DNA from: a virus
Virus record (IMG/VR): IMGVR_UViG_3300042934_000398
Location: 35,444 to 99,443 of that record
Reading direction: 5' to 3' (one strand)
Length of the DNA stretch: 64,000 nucleotides
Shown: one piece after another, positions 27,918 through 36,273 of the stretch
Numbering within the stretch: the stretch's first letter is position 1
How the letters are laid out: every line of letters begins with the position of its first letter
The notes under the pieces: generated by a model
What the model saw: the letters and a program-made list of their open reading frames with translations, nothing else
What the model was told of the DNA's origin: nothing
Databases searched by the model: none
Program-made: the position numbers and the translations under genes

Positions 27918-28478
27918 ATAGCTATACCTAAGAAATTTAGAAACAAATACATAATAAATGGGGAAACAACAACCATAGAAATGAAAAAGAGAGATGGAAG
28001 AACGTTTTATACGACCATTGATACTGACGATCTACAAAGGCTAATAGACTTAAAAGTTACATGGCATGCAATATTAAATCCAGTAAACGGTTTGTGGTAT
28101 GCACAAGCAGGAATTTATTTGGGTTGTGAAAATGGAAAATACAAATATTCAAGTATGATGATGCAGTGGTTTATTGGAAATCCAGATAATATTAAAGGAA
28201 TTCAAGTAGATCACATTGACCATGATGGACTGAATAATAGAAAATCAAATTTAAGGATTTCTAAGTATGAAGAAAATTTAAGAAACAGAAAATCAAAGAA
28301 TATAACCAATAAGTCAGGATATAGAAATGTAAGTCAAAATGGTAAATGGTGGGTAGTAACTATGAGAGTTGATGGAAAGCATGTGGAATTAGCTAAGTTT
28401 AAAAATGTAGATGACGCTGGTATATGTGCTGAGATTTTACGTGAAAAATATTATGGAGACTATGCAGGAGAAAGCTAA
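27918..28478 (+). CDS. HNH homing endonuclease with AP2-like domain, ATA start
   Basis: 187 aa. N-terminus AIPKKFRNKYIINGETTTIE, the opening of phage HNH endonucleases of this type. HNH motif: VDHIDHDGLNNRKSNLR. C-terminal AP2-like DNA-binding repeat (SGYRNVSQNGKWWVV...ELAKFKNVDDA...YYGDYA). In frame, the codons are TGA (27912), TTT, ATA (27918); the first ATG is 21 codons later and would remove conserved residues. The ribosome-binding site AAAGGAATGATG supports ATA initiation. It is probably weakly expressed. Confidence 0.8.
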   Translation: MAIPKKFRNKYIINGETTTIEMKKRDGRTFYTTIDTDDLQRLIDLKVTWHAILNPVNGLWYAQAGIYLGCENGKYKYSSMMMQWFIGNPDNIKGIQVDHIDHDGLNNRKSNLRISKYEENLRNRKSKNITNKSGYRNVSQNGKWWVVTMRVDGKHVELAKFKNVDDAGICAEILREKYYGDYAGES

Positions 28479-28519
28479 TAAGTTAATACTTTGGAGTGCT
28501 TTTAGAAAGGAGAAATTTA

Positions 28520-28798
28520 ATGACAAGTGCAAAAGACGCAAGAAAACAATTAAATGATTTACTCGGCATAAATAATAAACCACTATTGGAAACATATTTA
28601 GAACAGTTTGAAGAAAAATTACAACAATCTATAAAAAATAAAACATCAAAAGTAGTAATAACTATTCCAGATGTGGTTGCAAAAGATTTTGTTGATGCCT
28701 TAGAGTATCATAAATTTACGATTGATAATGTATACAGAGGAGTAGATATTTTTTCTATTGAACCAAGAGAATACTTTGCATTAGATATCAGTTATTAG
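28520..28798 (+). CDS. Small hypothetical protein
   Basis: 92 aa, starting TSAKDARKQLNDLL, with a helical N-half and a short beta-alpha C-half. AAAGGAG ribosome-binding site before ATG 28520. No family recognised. Confidence 0.65.
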   Translation: MTSAKDARKQLNDLLGINNKPLLETYLEQFEEKLQQSIKNKTSKVVITIPDVVAKDFVDALEYHKFTIDNVYRGVDIFSIEPREYFALDISY

Positions 28799-28844
28799 AA
28801 AGAGCTAACAAACGACGATTTGTTTAAGAAATGAGGTGATTAAA

Positions 28845-29015
28845 ACGGATAGATATAAAGTTAAGTGTATAGACGGACTTCATTATGTTATAGACACGAA
28901 GAAAAATGACACGATTGTAAGCTCAGGATATTATAACGAAGAAAGTGTAAAAACAGTATGTGACAAAAAGAATGTAATATCTGATTTAAGTGGATACATT
29001 AACATCAAATTATAG
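28845..29015 (+). CDS. Small protein, apparent ACG start
   Basis: A 56-codon frame (DRYKVKCIDGLHYVIDT..., later SGYYNEESVKTVCDKKN) follows the strong site GAGGTGAT. The only conventional in-frame start, GTG 28836, lies inside that site. ACG 28845 stands 6 nt behind it. Codon use and the DUF-like KYKV..ID..H..ID.K pattern look coding. The start is uncertain. Confidence 0.5.
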   Translation, partial: TDRYKVKCIDGLHYVIDTKKNDTIVSSGYYNEESVKTVCDKKNVISDLSGYINIKL

Positions 29016-29044
29016 CTTTATTGGGTTTAGAAAGGAGAATAAAT

Positions 29045-29404
29045 ATGATAGTTATTGATCCAGAAAGAGGAGGATGTGTGTTGTGGAAAGATTTAAATGT
29101 AACACATATCAGAGGTAATATTGAAGATTGTGCTGATGCAATTTTTAGAAGAATAATGATTCCGATTGAAGATGATGAAAATGTTATTATTGGTTATTAT
29201 CAAATTGAAGAAGTTGGTTTAGACGTTGCTGGAATTGGCAGAGCTTGGAAAGATGAATTTACTAAAATAGGTATTAAAACAGATGACATTATCGGAAAAC
29301 AAATTGACAATTTTCTACCACAGATTAAAAGAAGGATAAGTAAAGAAGTTTATGACATGTATGAAAGCGCATCAAATTTTAAGATAGGCTTAAAGACACA
29401 ATAG
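29045..29404 (+). CDS. Hypothetical protein
   Basis: 119 aa; mixed alpha/beta protein starting MIVIDPERGGCVLW. AAAGGAG ribosome-binding site before ATG 29045. No recognised domain. Confidence 0.65.
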   Translation: MIVIDPERGGCVLWKDLNVTHIRGNIEDCADAIFRRIMIPIEDDENVIIGYYQIEEVGLDVAGIGRAWKDEFTKIGIKTDDIIGKQIDNFLPQIKRRISKEVYDMYESASNFKIGLKTQ

Positions 29405-29443
29405 AATCAGGTTTTTATTAAGACTTAGAAAGAAGGTGAGTAT

Positions 29444-29647
29444 ATGGGTATTAATGTAGAAGAATATAAGGTAATTTATAAGGATGTTGTTTATAATCCA
29501 CTGACAATTACACCAATATTTAAAGGCAACGAAGATTTTTCAAAATCTGATAAAATACAATTTATTGAAATGTTTTATATTAATGAAGATGGAGAGTTGA
29601 GATTCATAAGTGACGAAGCGTGGTGCTTTAAATTTGTAAGAAGATAA
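29444..29647 (+). CDS. Small hypothetical protein
   Basis: 67 aa, beta-rich, with GAAGGTGAG ahead of the ATG. Unknown function. Confidence 0.6.
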   Translation: MGINVEEYKVIYKDVVYNPLTITPIFKGNEDFSKSDKIQFIEMFYINEDGELRFISDEAWCFKFVRR

Positions 29648-29690
29648 TCAAATCAGATATTGTTTGGAACTTTGAAATGAGGTGACACAT

Positions 29691-30146
29691 ATGAAATGTA
29701 ACTGTTTTACTTGTCCACTAGGGAAAGATTGTTATAATCATCGGTTAGATTTGTATGAAAATATGGGAGAAGAGCCAGATTACAACGAAATAGCGTATTC
29801 AATCTGGTGTGATAAAATAGGTTCAAAATGCGGTTGGTATGGATTTTGTGATGAAGCATTTGAAGAAGATATTACACACAGTAAAGCAAATAAAAAACAA
29901 TCTAGTAAGCGTTCAAGACGAGAAAAACACAATAAGAAGATATCTGACATTTATTCATTTACAAAAAGAATATGGATGATTCCATACTATGAACATAATA
30001 GCAGATTAATCCAAAACAATTTTTCATGGAGAACAAAGCGGTTTTATAAGAAATATTCTCATAAGCAGATCAGAAAATACGAAGGAGAAATTTCTAATGG
30101 CAATTGTTATCGTAAGGTTTGGAATTACAAATGTGAAATAAGTTAG
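29691..30146 (+). CDS. Cys-rich basic protein
   Basis: 151 aa. The N-terminus MKCNCFTCPLGKDC and later WCDKIGSKCGWYGFCDE give eight Cys residues, likely metal binding. The C-terminal 80 residues are strongly basic, suggesting nucleic-acid contact. ATG 29691 follows GAGGTGACACAT. Confidence 0.6.
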   Translation: MKCNCFTCPLGKDCYNHRLDLYENMGEEPDYNEIAYSIWCDKIGSKCGWYGFCDEAFEEDITHSKANKKQSSKRSRREKHNKKISDIYSFTKRIWMIPYYEHNSRLIQNNFSWRTKRFYKKYSHKQIRKYEGEISNGNCYRKVWNYKCEIS

Positions 30147-30186
30147 TACAAAATAACTCTTTGATTCTAATAGAAAGGAATGTTAA

Positions 30187-30381
30187 ATGACTAATTTTGA
30201 ATGGGTAAAAAATTTAAACGAAGATCAGATGGCAGCTTTTATTACACTATACAGACCAGATTGTAATGAATTATGTAAAGATGCAAAAGCAGGATGTAAT
30301 TGGGGTTGTAAACATCATAGTGGGAGAGATATTATTCGGAAATGGCTAGATAAAGACGTTAATGATGATGAAGAAATATAG
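30187..30381 (+). CDS. Small Cys/His protein
   Basis: 64 aa with CNELC, GCNWGC and KHH, a plausible zinc site, and an acidic tail. AGAAAGGAATG ribosome-binding site. Confidence 0.6.
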   Translation: MTNFEWVKNLNEDQMAAFITLYRPDCNELCKDAKAGCNWGCKHHSGRDIIRKWLDKDVNDDEEI

Positions 30382-30427
30382 AGCATATGAAACAATGTTT
30401 TTATCAGGATTGTGAAAGGAGATTACA

Positions 30428-30748
30428 ATGAAAAAATTTAAATGTACTGTTACAAAAGTTTATGAGTACGAAGTTGAATTAGATGAGAGAGTATGGACTG
30501 AAGAAGAACTAAAGAACTGGTCAGAATGTTTTTGTGATATCGATGATCTACGAGAGTTAGCAGAACAATTGTCATTAAGAAAGACTGATTATGAAGATGG
30601 AGAGTTTATTGAAGGGTTTGGTGTTCCTATGATTAATGGAAATAAACCTTTTGTGTGGGGTGATAATAAGGATGTTATTAATGAGAGTGTAAATATTAAT
30701 ATTATCACTGATGGAGAAGCTGATGTTGAAAGTGAAATAATTAATTAA
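30428..30748 (+). CDS. Small acidic hypothetical protein
   Basis: 106 aa, acidic, with an N-terminal KKFKCTVTKVYEYEVELDE beta segment. GAAAGGAG site. No family recognised. Confidence 0.6.
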   Translation: MKKFKCTVTKVYEYEVELDERVWTEEELKNWSECFCDIDDLRELAEQLSLRKTDYEDGEFIEGFGVPMINGNKPFVWGDNKDVINESVNINIITDGEADVESEIIN

Positions 30749-30766
30749 GATGTGATTTTGATTAGG

Positions 30767-30785
30767 TTTCACTACAGTAGTGAAA
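30767..30785 (+). other. Perfect short inverted repeat
   Basis: TTTCACTA-CAG-TAGTGAAA, an 8-bp perfect palindrome with a 3-nt centre, lies 34 nt before the start of the TGA-containing gene. It could be an operator or an mRNA hairpin. Confidence 0.5.
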
Positions 30786-30818
30786 GTAACATAAATAATG
30801 AAAGTGGAGGTGAATTAA

Positions 30819-31064
30819 ATGACAATTGATATTGTAAAATGAGAGAATTGGGAAGGTTTATATGTTGACGGTAATCTTTGTACTGAAGGACATCACATAG
30901 AACAAGAAGATATTCTTGAATGCATTAAAGAAACGGTAAACACATGCGAAGGAATAAGTGATTTTGAGTATGTGATTACATATGTATCATCTAAGTGGAT
31001 GGAAGATATATGTTCTTTCCCTAAATATATAGCTAATATACCAGATGAAGCAATTATTGAATAA
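30819..31064 (+). CDS. Small protein with in-frame TGA at codon 8
   Basis: ATG 30819 has an excellent site (GGAGGTGA). After MTIDIVK the frame reads TGA (30840-30842), then continues for 73 codons as ENWEGLYVDGNLCTEGH... to TAA. If TGA is read as Trp the sequence VKWENWEGLYVDG is continuous with a familiar small phage protein pattern. No ribosome-binding site or start lies behind the TGA. It is either a nonsense mutant, a sequencing error or a recoded gene. Confidence 0.6.
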
Positions 31065-31138
31065 TAAATAATAATATACATAATCAATCCTAATAATAGG
31101 TTGATATAAATAATACATAACAAGGAGGAATTAAAAAA

Positions 31139-31339
31139 ATGGAAGTAACACTATATTCAAATCATTGTCCACAATGTAAAGTTTTGGAAACAAAATTAAA
31201 AGATAAAAACGTAGTTTATACAGAGGTAAATGATGTTGATTTAATGTTATCAAAAGGATTTATGTCAATGCCAATGTTGGAAGTTGACGGAAATGTGATG
31301 AACTTTGCAAGTGCTTTAAAGTGGGTAAATGAAAACTAG
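31139..31339 (+). CDS. Glutaredoxin/NrdH-like redoxin
   Basis: 66 aa; EVTLYSNHCPQCKVLETKL gives the CxxC redox motif at the start of a thioredoxin-fold, with SMPMLEVDG as the cis-Pro segment. It lies 21 nt upstream of nrdD, so it may supply electrons or maintain thiols for nucleotide reduction. AAGGAGG site. Confidence 0.8.
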   Translation: MEVTLYSNHCPQCKVLETKLKDKNVVYTEVNDVDLMLSKGFMSMPMLEVDGNVMNFASALKWVNEN

Positions 31340-31360
31340 AAGACTAAAGGAGAACAAATT

Positions 31361-33190
31361 ATGCTAGAAAGTTATAGAAGAAATGTCAATTTTATTAAAA
31401 AATACGCAAGTGCAGTTAATGCGTCAAGTGGTAGTGAAGTAGATTCAAACGCAAATGTAGAGAATAAGAATATTACAACTTGCATGGGCGAAATTCCTAA
31501 GAGAGAAATTATTGGAACAAACAGATTATTAATGTGTGACAAACTAACTGAATTATATGGTGAAGATTTTGCAAATGAGTATATTAGACAGTTAGAATCA
31601 CATGAGATTTACAAACATGATGAGACATCAATAATGCCATATTGCGTTTCTATTACAATGTATCCGTTTTTATTTGGTGGATTAAAGGATATCGGTGGTA
31701 TTTCATCTGCACCTACTAATCTACAAGCATTTCAAGGATCATTTATTAATTTAGTCTTCGCTATTGCTAGTCAGTTTGCAGGTGCAGTAGCTACACCAGA
31801 GTATCTTATGTATTTAGATTATTTTATCAGAAAAGAATATGGAGAAGATTATTATAAACGTGTAGATGATATTGTAGTACAATCCATTAAACCTAAAACA
31901 ATTGACAAAGTTATTACAGATGGGTTTGAGCAAGTAGTATACTCAATGAATCAACCAGCCGCAGCAAGAAACTTTCAGTCAGTATTTTGGAATGTAGCAT
32001 ATTTTGATAAGCCATACTTTGAAGGAATGTTTGACAATTTTGTATTTCCTGATGGAACATGCCCAACATGGGAAAGTGTTGATTGGTTACAGAGAAGATT
32101 TATGAAGTGGTTTAATAAAGAAAGACTTAAAAAAGTATTAACATTCCCGGTTGAAACATTAAACTTACTTAATGACGGAGAAGATTATGTAGATAAAGAA
32201 TATAAAGAACTTCAAGCTGAAATGTATGCTGAAGGACATTCATTCTTTACATATACAAGTAATAGCGTTGATTCATTGGCTAGTTGTTGCCGATTGAAAA
32301 ATGAATTTCAGGATAATACATTCTCATATACTCTTGGAGCTGGTGGAGTATCAACAGGTTCTAAAGGTGTTATAACAATAAATCTGAATAGACTCGTACA
32401 AAACGCTACTAAAAATAATATAGATATTTCAGATGCCGTATCAGAGCAAGTTGAAAAAGTACATAAATATTTAACAGCATATAATGAAATCATTACAGAC
32501 TATTTTAATGCAAGAATGTTGCCTATTTTTGATGCTGGTTATATTTCATTAGAGAAACAATTTTTAACTATCGGCATCAACGGATTTGTAGAAGGAGCTG
32601 AGTTCTTAGGAATCGACATTTCTCCTAACGAAGAATACTTTGAATATGGAGAAAGAATATTAAAACCTATTTATACGTTAAATAAACAAGCTAAAACAAA
32701 AGAACTGATGTTTAACACGGAGTTCGTGCCAGCGGAAAATCTAGGAGTTAAGAACGCTAAATGGGACAAGAAAGACGGATATTTTGTACCAAGAGAATGT
32801 TACAATAGCTATTTCTATAAAGTGGAAGACGAAACATGTAATATATTAGATAAGTTTATCTTACATGGAAATAAACTTACTAAATATTTAGATGGTGGAT
32901 CTGCATTACATATGAATTTAGATGAACACTTATCTAAAGAACAATATTTACACTTAGGAAAAGTTGCTATCAAAACTGGCTGCCAGTATTATACATACAA
33001 TATTCCAAACACAATTTGTAACAAGTGTGGACATATTAGCAAGCATAGATTAAATACTTGTGAAAAATGTGGAAGTGAAGATTTGGATTATGCAACCAGA
33101 GTTATTGGATATCTAAAGAGAGTATCTAAGTTTGCTGAAGCTAGAATTAGGGAAGCGGCAAGGAGATTTTATGACAAATTTAAAGCTTAA
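31361..33190 (+). CDS. nrdD: Anaerobic ribonucleoside-triphosphate reductase
   Basis: 609 aa. Class III reductase making dNTPs from NTPs with a glycyl radical, active only without oxygen. It contains the NrdD core (e.g. MYPFLFGGLKDIGGISSAPTN, QFAGAVATPEY, active-site Cys region SLASCCRLKN). A C-terminal four-Cys zinc site (CNKC...CEKC) and the glycyl radical motif RVIGYL (Gly near 583) follow. It lacks the N-terminal ATP-cone found in many cellular enzymes. The 3' end overlaps nrdG by 20 nt, showing coupling. Confidence 0.95.
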   Translation: MLESYRRNVNFIKKYASAVNASSGSEVDSNANVENKNITTCMGEIPKREIIGTNRLLMCDKLTELYGEDFANEYIRQLESHEIYKHDETSIMPYCVSITMYPFLFGGLKDIGGISSAPTNLQAFQGSFINLVFAIASQFAGAVATPEYLMYLDYFIRKEYGEDYYKRVDDIVVQSIKPKTIDKVITDGFEQVVYSMNQPAAARNFQSVFWNVAYFDKPYFEGMFDNFVFPDGTCPTWESVDWLQRRFMKWFNKERLKKVLTFPVETLNLLNDGEDYVDKEYKELQAEMYAEGHSFFTYTSNSVDSLASCCRLKNEFQDNTFSYTLGAGGVSTGSKGVITINLNRLVQNATKNNIDISDAVSEQVEKVHKYLTAYNEIITDYFNARMLPIFDAGYISLEKQFLTIGINGFVEGAEFLGIDISPNEEYFEYGERILKPIYTLNKQAKTKELMFNTEFVPAENLGVKNAKWDKKDGYFVPRECYNSYFYKVEDETCNILDKFILHGNKLTKYLDGGSALHMNLDEHLSKEQYLHLGKVAIKTGCQYYTYNIPNTICNKCGHISKHRLNTCEKCGSEDLDYATRVIGYLKRVSKFAEARIREAARRFYDKFKA

Positions 33191-33629
33191 ATATATAAGC
33201 TATTCAATTGCATTACAAGAAGTTCCTGACGAGATTTCGTTAGTGATTAATATTAGTGGTTGCCCTCATTTATGTGAGGGTTGCCACTCTCAATATTTAA
33301 CTAAATACGAAGGAAATTATTTGCTAGATGATTTAGAAGAACTAATTAATATCTATTATGGAATGATTACTTGTGTTTGTTTTATGGGTGGCGACCAAAA
33401 CATGATTGAATTAGACACTGCAATAGAATACGTACATAGAAAAGGATTGAAAACTTGTGTATATAGTGGCTCAGATGACTTTAGTATATTTAAATGTTCA
33501 TTGAAGTATCTTGATTGGTTAAAGATAGGCTCATACAAACAAGAACTAAGTGTTGATAATAATATACAACACGGAATTAAATTGGCGACAAGCAATCAAA
33601 AGTTATATAAAAGAGGTATAGATTACTAA
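33171..33629 (+). CDS. nrdG: NrdG, activating radical SAM enzyme
   Basis: 152 aa. It generates the glycyl radical on NrdD. SGCPHLCEGC is the CxxxCxxC iron-sulphur motif; CFMGGD is the following glycine element. ATG 33171 lies inside the end of nrdD with AAGGAG just before it. The compact length matches NrdG. Confidence 0.93.
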   Translation: MTNLKLKYISYSIALQEVPDEISLVINISGCPHLCEGCHSQYLTKYEGNYLLDDLEELINIYYGMITCVCFMGGDQNMIELDTAIEYVHRKGLKTCVYSGSDDFSIFKCSLKYLDWLKIGSYKQELSVDNNIQHGIKLATSNQKLYKRGIDY

Positions 33630-33671
33630 ACCAATATCTTGTTTTATGTGCTTTTTTGAAAGGAGTTAAAA

Positions 33672-33827
33672 ATGGCTAGATATGAAGTTGAAGTACATGC
33701 CTATCAAATAGTGGAAGTTGAAGCCAATAGTGAAGAAGAAGCAATTGAAAAGGCGATTGAAGAAGGTGTAGATCTTTCAAGTTGTGAATGGAGTCATGAA
33801 AGATGCAGTAAAATCAAAAACGAATAA
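33672..33827 (+). CDS. Small hypothetical protein
   Basis: 51 aa: RYEVEVHAYQIVEVEANSEEEA with a repeated 'EEAIEKA' helix, a pattern of small phage ferredoxin-like-fold proteins. GAAAGGAG site. Confidence 0.6.
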   Translation: MARYEVEVHAYQIVEVEANSEEEAIEKAIEEGVDLSSCEWSHERCSKIKNE

Positions 33828-33857
33828 TATACAACAATAAAAAGGAGAGTGATTATT

Positions 33858-34421
33858 ATAGGAGCGAATGTAGGATATTTAACCGCAGCTAAAACGGATG
33901 AGTCGAATGAAAACTATACACCTTATTACGCTGTTGAACCAATAATGAAATATATAGATAAGAAGTTAAAGGTTTGGCTACCGTTTGATGAAGAATGGTC
34001 GGCATACTATAACACATTTAAAGATAATGGATATGACGTTATAAGAAGCTGTATTCAGGAATGTCAAGATTTCTTTACATATGAACCAGAAGAATATGAT
34101 GTGATTGTTAGTAATCCACCATTTAATGTAAAGGATAAAATACTAAAACGGTTAGATGAATTAGGGAAGCCATTTGCAATTTTGCTTCCAATGAATTCTC
34201 TTCAAGGAGCAAGCAGATATAAGTGTTGTTTTAAAAATGGAATACAATTATTAGCATTTGATCAAAGAATAGGATTTCATTCACAAGACAAAATGGACGA
34301 ACCAATAGAAGGAAGTCCATTTGCAAGTGCATACTTTTGTAGAAATGTATTACCGAAAGATTTGATAGTAGAAGAGTTAATTAAATATAAGAAACCATTA
34401 ATAAATAATAACAGACGATAA
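33858..34421 (+). CDS. DNA N6-adenine methyltransferase-like protein
   Basis: 187 aa. NYTPYYAVEPIMKYI, then WLPFDEEWS, then VIVSNPPFN: the NPPF catalytic motif and spacing match small phage adenine methyltransferase-like proteins. A SAM-binding FxGxG is not obvious, as in this subgroup. The likely start is ATA 33858 (GANVGYL...) after AAAGGAGAGTGATTATT; GTG 33849 is inside the ribosome-binding site. It could protect phage DNA or be catalytically reduced. Confidence 0.6.
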   Translation: MGANVGYLTAAKTDESNENYTPYYAVEPIMKYIDKKLKVWLPFDEEWSAYYNTFKDNGYDVIRSCIQECQDFFTYEPEEYDVIVSNPPFNVKDKILKRLDELGKPFAILLPMNSLQGASRYKCCFKNGIQLLAFDQRIGFHSQDKMDEPIEGSPFASAYFCRNVLPKDLIVEELIKYKKPLINNNRR

Positions 34422-34456
34422 AATGAAAATTTGATTAACTCTTGAAAGGAGATAAG

Positions 34457-34735
34457 ATGAATTTAGCATATTATAACGACCATAAAGAAAAGTGGCAATC
34501 ACATGAAATTTCTTTATTAGACGAGAACTTCTATAATACAGAGCACGATGTATTTAGCCATGATCCATTTAATATTACAGGTTATGGAGAAACAAAAGAA
34601 GAAGCACTTAGTAATTTCAAAATGAAATTTGAATATACAATGAATGAACTTAAAGCGTTTGAAACAATGTTGTTAGATACAAGTGTTATTGAAGATAATA
34701 TTGTTCAAGTGGATTGTTTTAAAAAGAGAATATAA
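34457..34735 (+). CDS. Small hypothetical protein
   Basis: 92 aa. The segment GYGETKEEALSNFKMKFE resembles HicB-like or DUF1902-type small antitoxin folds ('G.GET.EEAL..F'). No HicA-like toxin is adjacent. GAAAGGAG before ATG 34457. Confidence 0.6.
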   Translation: MNLAYYNDHKEKWQSHEISLLDENFYNTEHDVFSHDPFNITGYGETKEEALSNFKMKFEYTMNELKAFETMLLDTSVIEDNIVQVDCFKKRI

Positions 34736-34779
34736 TATAGAACTACTATTTTAATTACTTGCAGGAAAGGATGTGAGTT

Positions 34780-34965
34780 ATGAGATTATTTAAAGTGGAC
34801 TATATGGATGATTGTGATGATGATTCTTATTTAACTGTAGGTAATAATTTAGAAGAAGTAGAAGAAAGAGAATTAATTAAATTACAGTCTGAATGTTCTT
34901 GTTTTATGGGATGTTGGGTGTTTGAAGTAAAAGAAGTAGATGGGCATAAAATAAAAGTAGAATAA
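34780..34965 (+). CDS. Small hypothetical protein
   Basis: 61 aa with a CSCFMGC cluster and a beta-rich C-terminus. GGAAAGGATGTGAG site. Unknown function. Confidence 0.6.
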   Translation: MRLFKVDYMDDCDDDSYLTVGNNLEEVEERELIKLQSECSCFMGCWVFEVKEVDGHKIKVE

Positions 34966-35165
34966 TACGACAAATTTATCAAGAATGACAGCAAAAAAGG
35001 GTGCCAATCGTCGATACACCCCTTAATGCTGATTATATTCTTAAAAAATATAGTTTTTTATAGGTGCGCACTACCTACAATAAATATATATGTTAATGTT
35101 CCAAAAATATGTTTATAAGTTAAAAATAATTTTAAAATTATAATTAATTAAGAAAGGAGTAAATA
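34966..35165 (+). other. Intergenic structured region
   Basis: No gene. A hairpin AAGGGTG (34997-35003) / CACCCCTT (35017-35024), extended by AGCA/TGCT outside, is more GC-rich than its surroundings and lacks a following T-run. A second small palindromic stretch (TAGGTGCGCACTACCTA) lies near 35065. It may be a processed RNA or regulatory leader of the 35166 gene. Confidence 0.4.
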
Positions 35166-35477
35166 ATGGAAAGATTAACAAAATATAATGCTACAGGAGT
35201 AGCAGTTTTAAAGCAACCATTTGTATGTGATAAGTGTGATGAAATTTTTTATAGGTTACACGATTTAGGATATGGAGAACCTATTGCAAAATTAGCTAAG
35301 TATGAAGATTTAGAAGAAAAGTTGCATTATCTATGCAAAAATGGAGATGAAAATATTGTTGAAAATATTATCAATGTTTTTATTGAAATAATATTCAAAG
35401 GACAGAAACATGAAGGCTTTGAAATATTAACAAATGAAGATGCAGAGTTATATAATGAATGGTTAAAGACCATATAG
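35166..35477 (+). CDS. 'MERLTK' family phage protein, second copy
   Basis: 103 aa. Starts MERLTKYN and carries IAKLAKYEDLEEKL, like the protein at 5503, with an added CDKC pair. AAAGGAG site. Last + strand gene before a bidirectional terminator and the divergent regulator pair. Confidence 0.7.
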   Translation: MERLTKYNATGVAVLKQPFVCDKCDEIFYRLHDLGYGEPIAKLAKYEDLEEKLHYLCKNGDENIVENIINVFIEIIFKGQKHEGFEILTNEDAELYNEWLKTI

Positions 35478-35491
35478 AAACATAATATCAT

Positions 35492-35526
35492 AAAAAAAAT
35501 AGAGAACACTCTACGCATTCTCTACC
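35492..35526. terminator. Bidirectional terminator
   Basis: TAGAGAA (35500-35506) pairs with TTCTCTA (35518-35524). Read on the - strand it is followed by TTTTTTTTA, on the + strand by CCTTAATATT. It separates the convergent genes ending at 35477 and 35533. Confidence 0.7.
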
Positions 35527-35532
35527 TTAATA

Positions 35533-35952
35533 TTAATCTTTTTCGTAGATGTTATATAACACTACGTAAATACAATAGATAAAAATTACGGCAATACTTG
35601 AAAAAATTATTGATAAATTTTTATTTAACCAAAAATGTATTAACATAAAAACTGCTGACCAACACGCAGTCATACCTAAAAGATAGTAATAAATTAACAT
35701 TTTAGCTCGGTGTATTATACCAATAATTGGGAAAAAGGTATTAGTTATACCAATTAATATTATAGTAATTATATAATAGTTTTCTGTTGGCATTAAGTTA
35801 AAAGGTATGATTAAGTATAAACTTAATATTAAAGCAGATGTTATTAAATAAAATCGAAAAAGTGTATTATAAAATTCAAGTTTTACTATTAGCTCTCTTT
35901 CGTCAAGTACATATCCTTTTTTCATAGTAGTTTTAAAAAGATTAATTTGCAT
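35533..35952 (-). CDS. Four-helix membrane protein
   Basis: 139 aa with four hydrophobic segments (about residues 33-52, 60-80, 85-105 and 110-132). ATG 35952 overlaps the end of the XRE gene upstream, with AGGAGG inside that gene. XRE plus small membrane protein pairs are common in Firmicutes; the membrane partner often modulates the regulator. Unknown function. Confidence 0.7.
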   Translation of the reverse strand: MQINLFKTTMKKGYVLDERELIVKLEFYNTLFRFYLITSALILSLYLIIPFNLMPTENYYIITIILIGITNTFFPIIGIIHRAKMLIYYYLLGMTACWSAVFMLIHFWLNKNLSIIFSSIAVIFIYCIYVVLYNIYEKD

Positions 35953-36166
35953 TATTTAAGTCCTCCTTGTTTTTCCAAAATAATTCGTCGAGCGATTTAT
36001 CTAATGCCCAACAGATTCGTAAACATAATTCAATTGTAGGATTATATTTACCAGTTTCAATTAAGTTGATAGTTTGTCTTGATGCCTTAACAAGTTCAGC
36101 TAATTGATCTTGTGATAAATCTTTAGCAACACGAGCAAGTTTTAAATTAATATTTTTGTCATTCAT
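35942..36166 (-). CDS. XRE-family transcriptional regulator
   Basis: 74 aa Cro/C1-type helix-turn-helix (LARVAKDLSQDQLAELVKASRQTINLIE). ATG 36166 follows GGAGGTGA. It is transcribed opposite to the surrounding early genes from its own promoter, the typical setting of a lysogeny or morons regulator. The short length (HTH only) suggests Cro-like or autoregulatory function. Confidence 0.85.
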   Translation of the reverse strand: MNDKNINLKLARVAKDLSQDQLAELVKASRQTINLIETGKYNPTIELCLRICWALDKSLDELFWKNKEDLNNAN

Positions 36167-36185
36167 ATATTCACCTCCATGACTT

Positions 36186-36214
36186 ACTATACTATATAAT
36201 ATATGAAATGTCAA
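36186..36214 (-). promoter_or_regulatory. Promoter of the XRE operon
   Basis: On the - strand: TTGACA (36214-36209), 17-bp spacer, TATAGT (36191-36186), about 20 nt before the regulator ATG. A repeated TATATAG/CTATATA pattern around the -10 box could be the operator. Confidence 0.7.
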
Positions 36215-36273
36215 TTATAATGTACTAAAAATATAATATAAATTATAAATGTATATAGAAAGGAACAAAACAT

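Noticed and set aside
34457-34735. HicB antitoxin of a toxin-antitoxin pair
   Set aside because: Only a short GYGET..EEAL resemblance, and no HicA-like neighbour.
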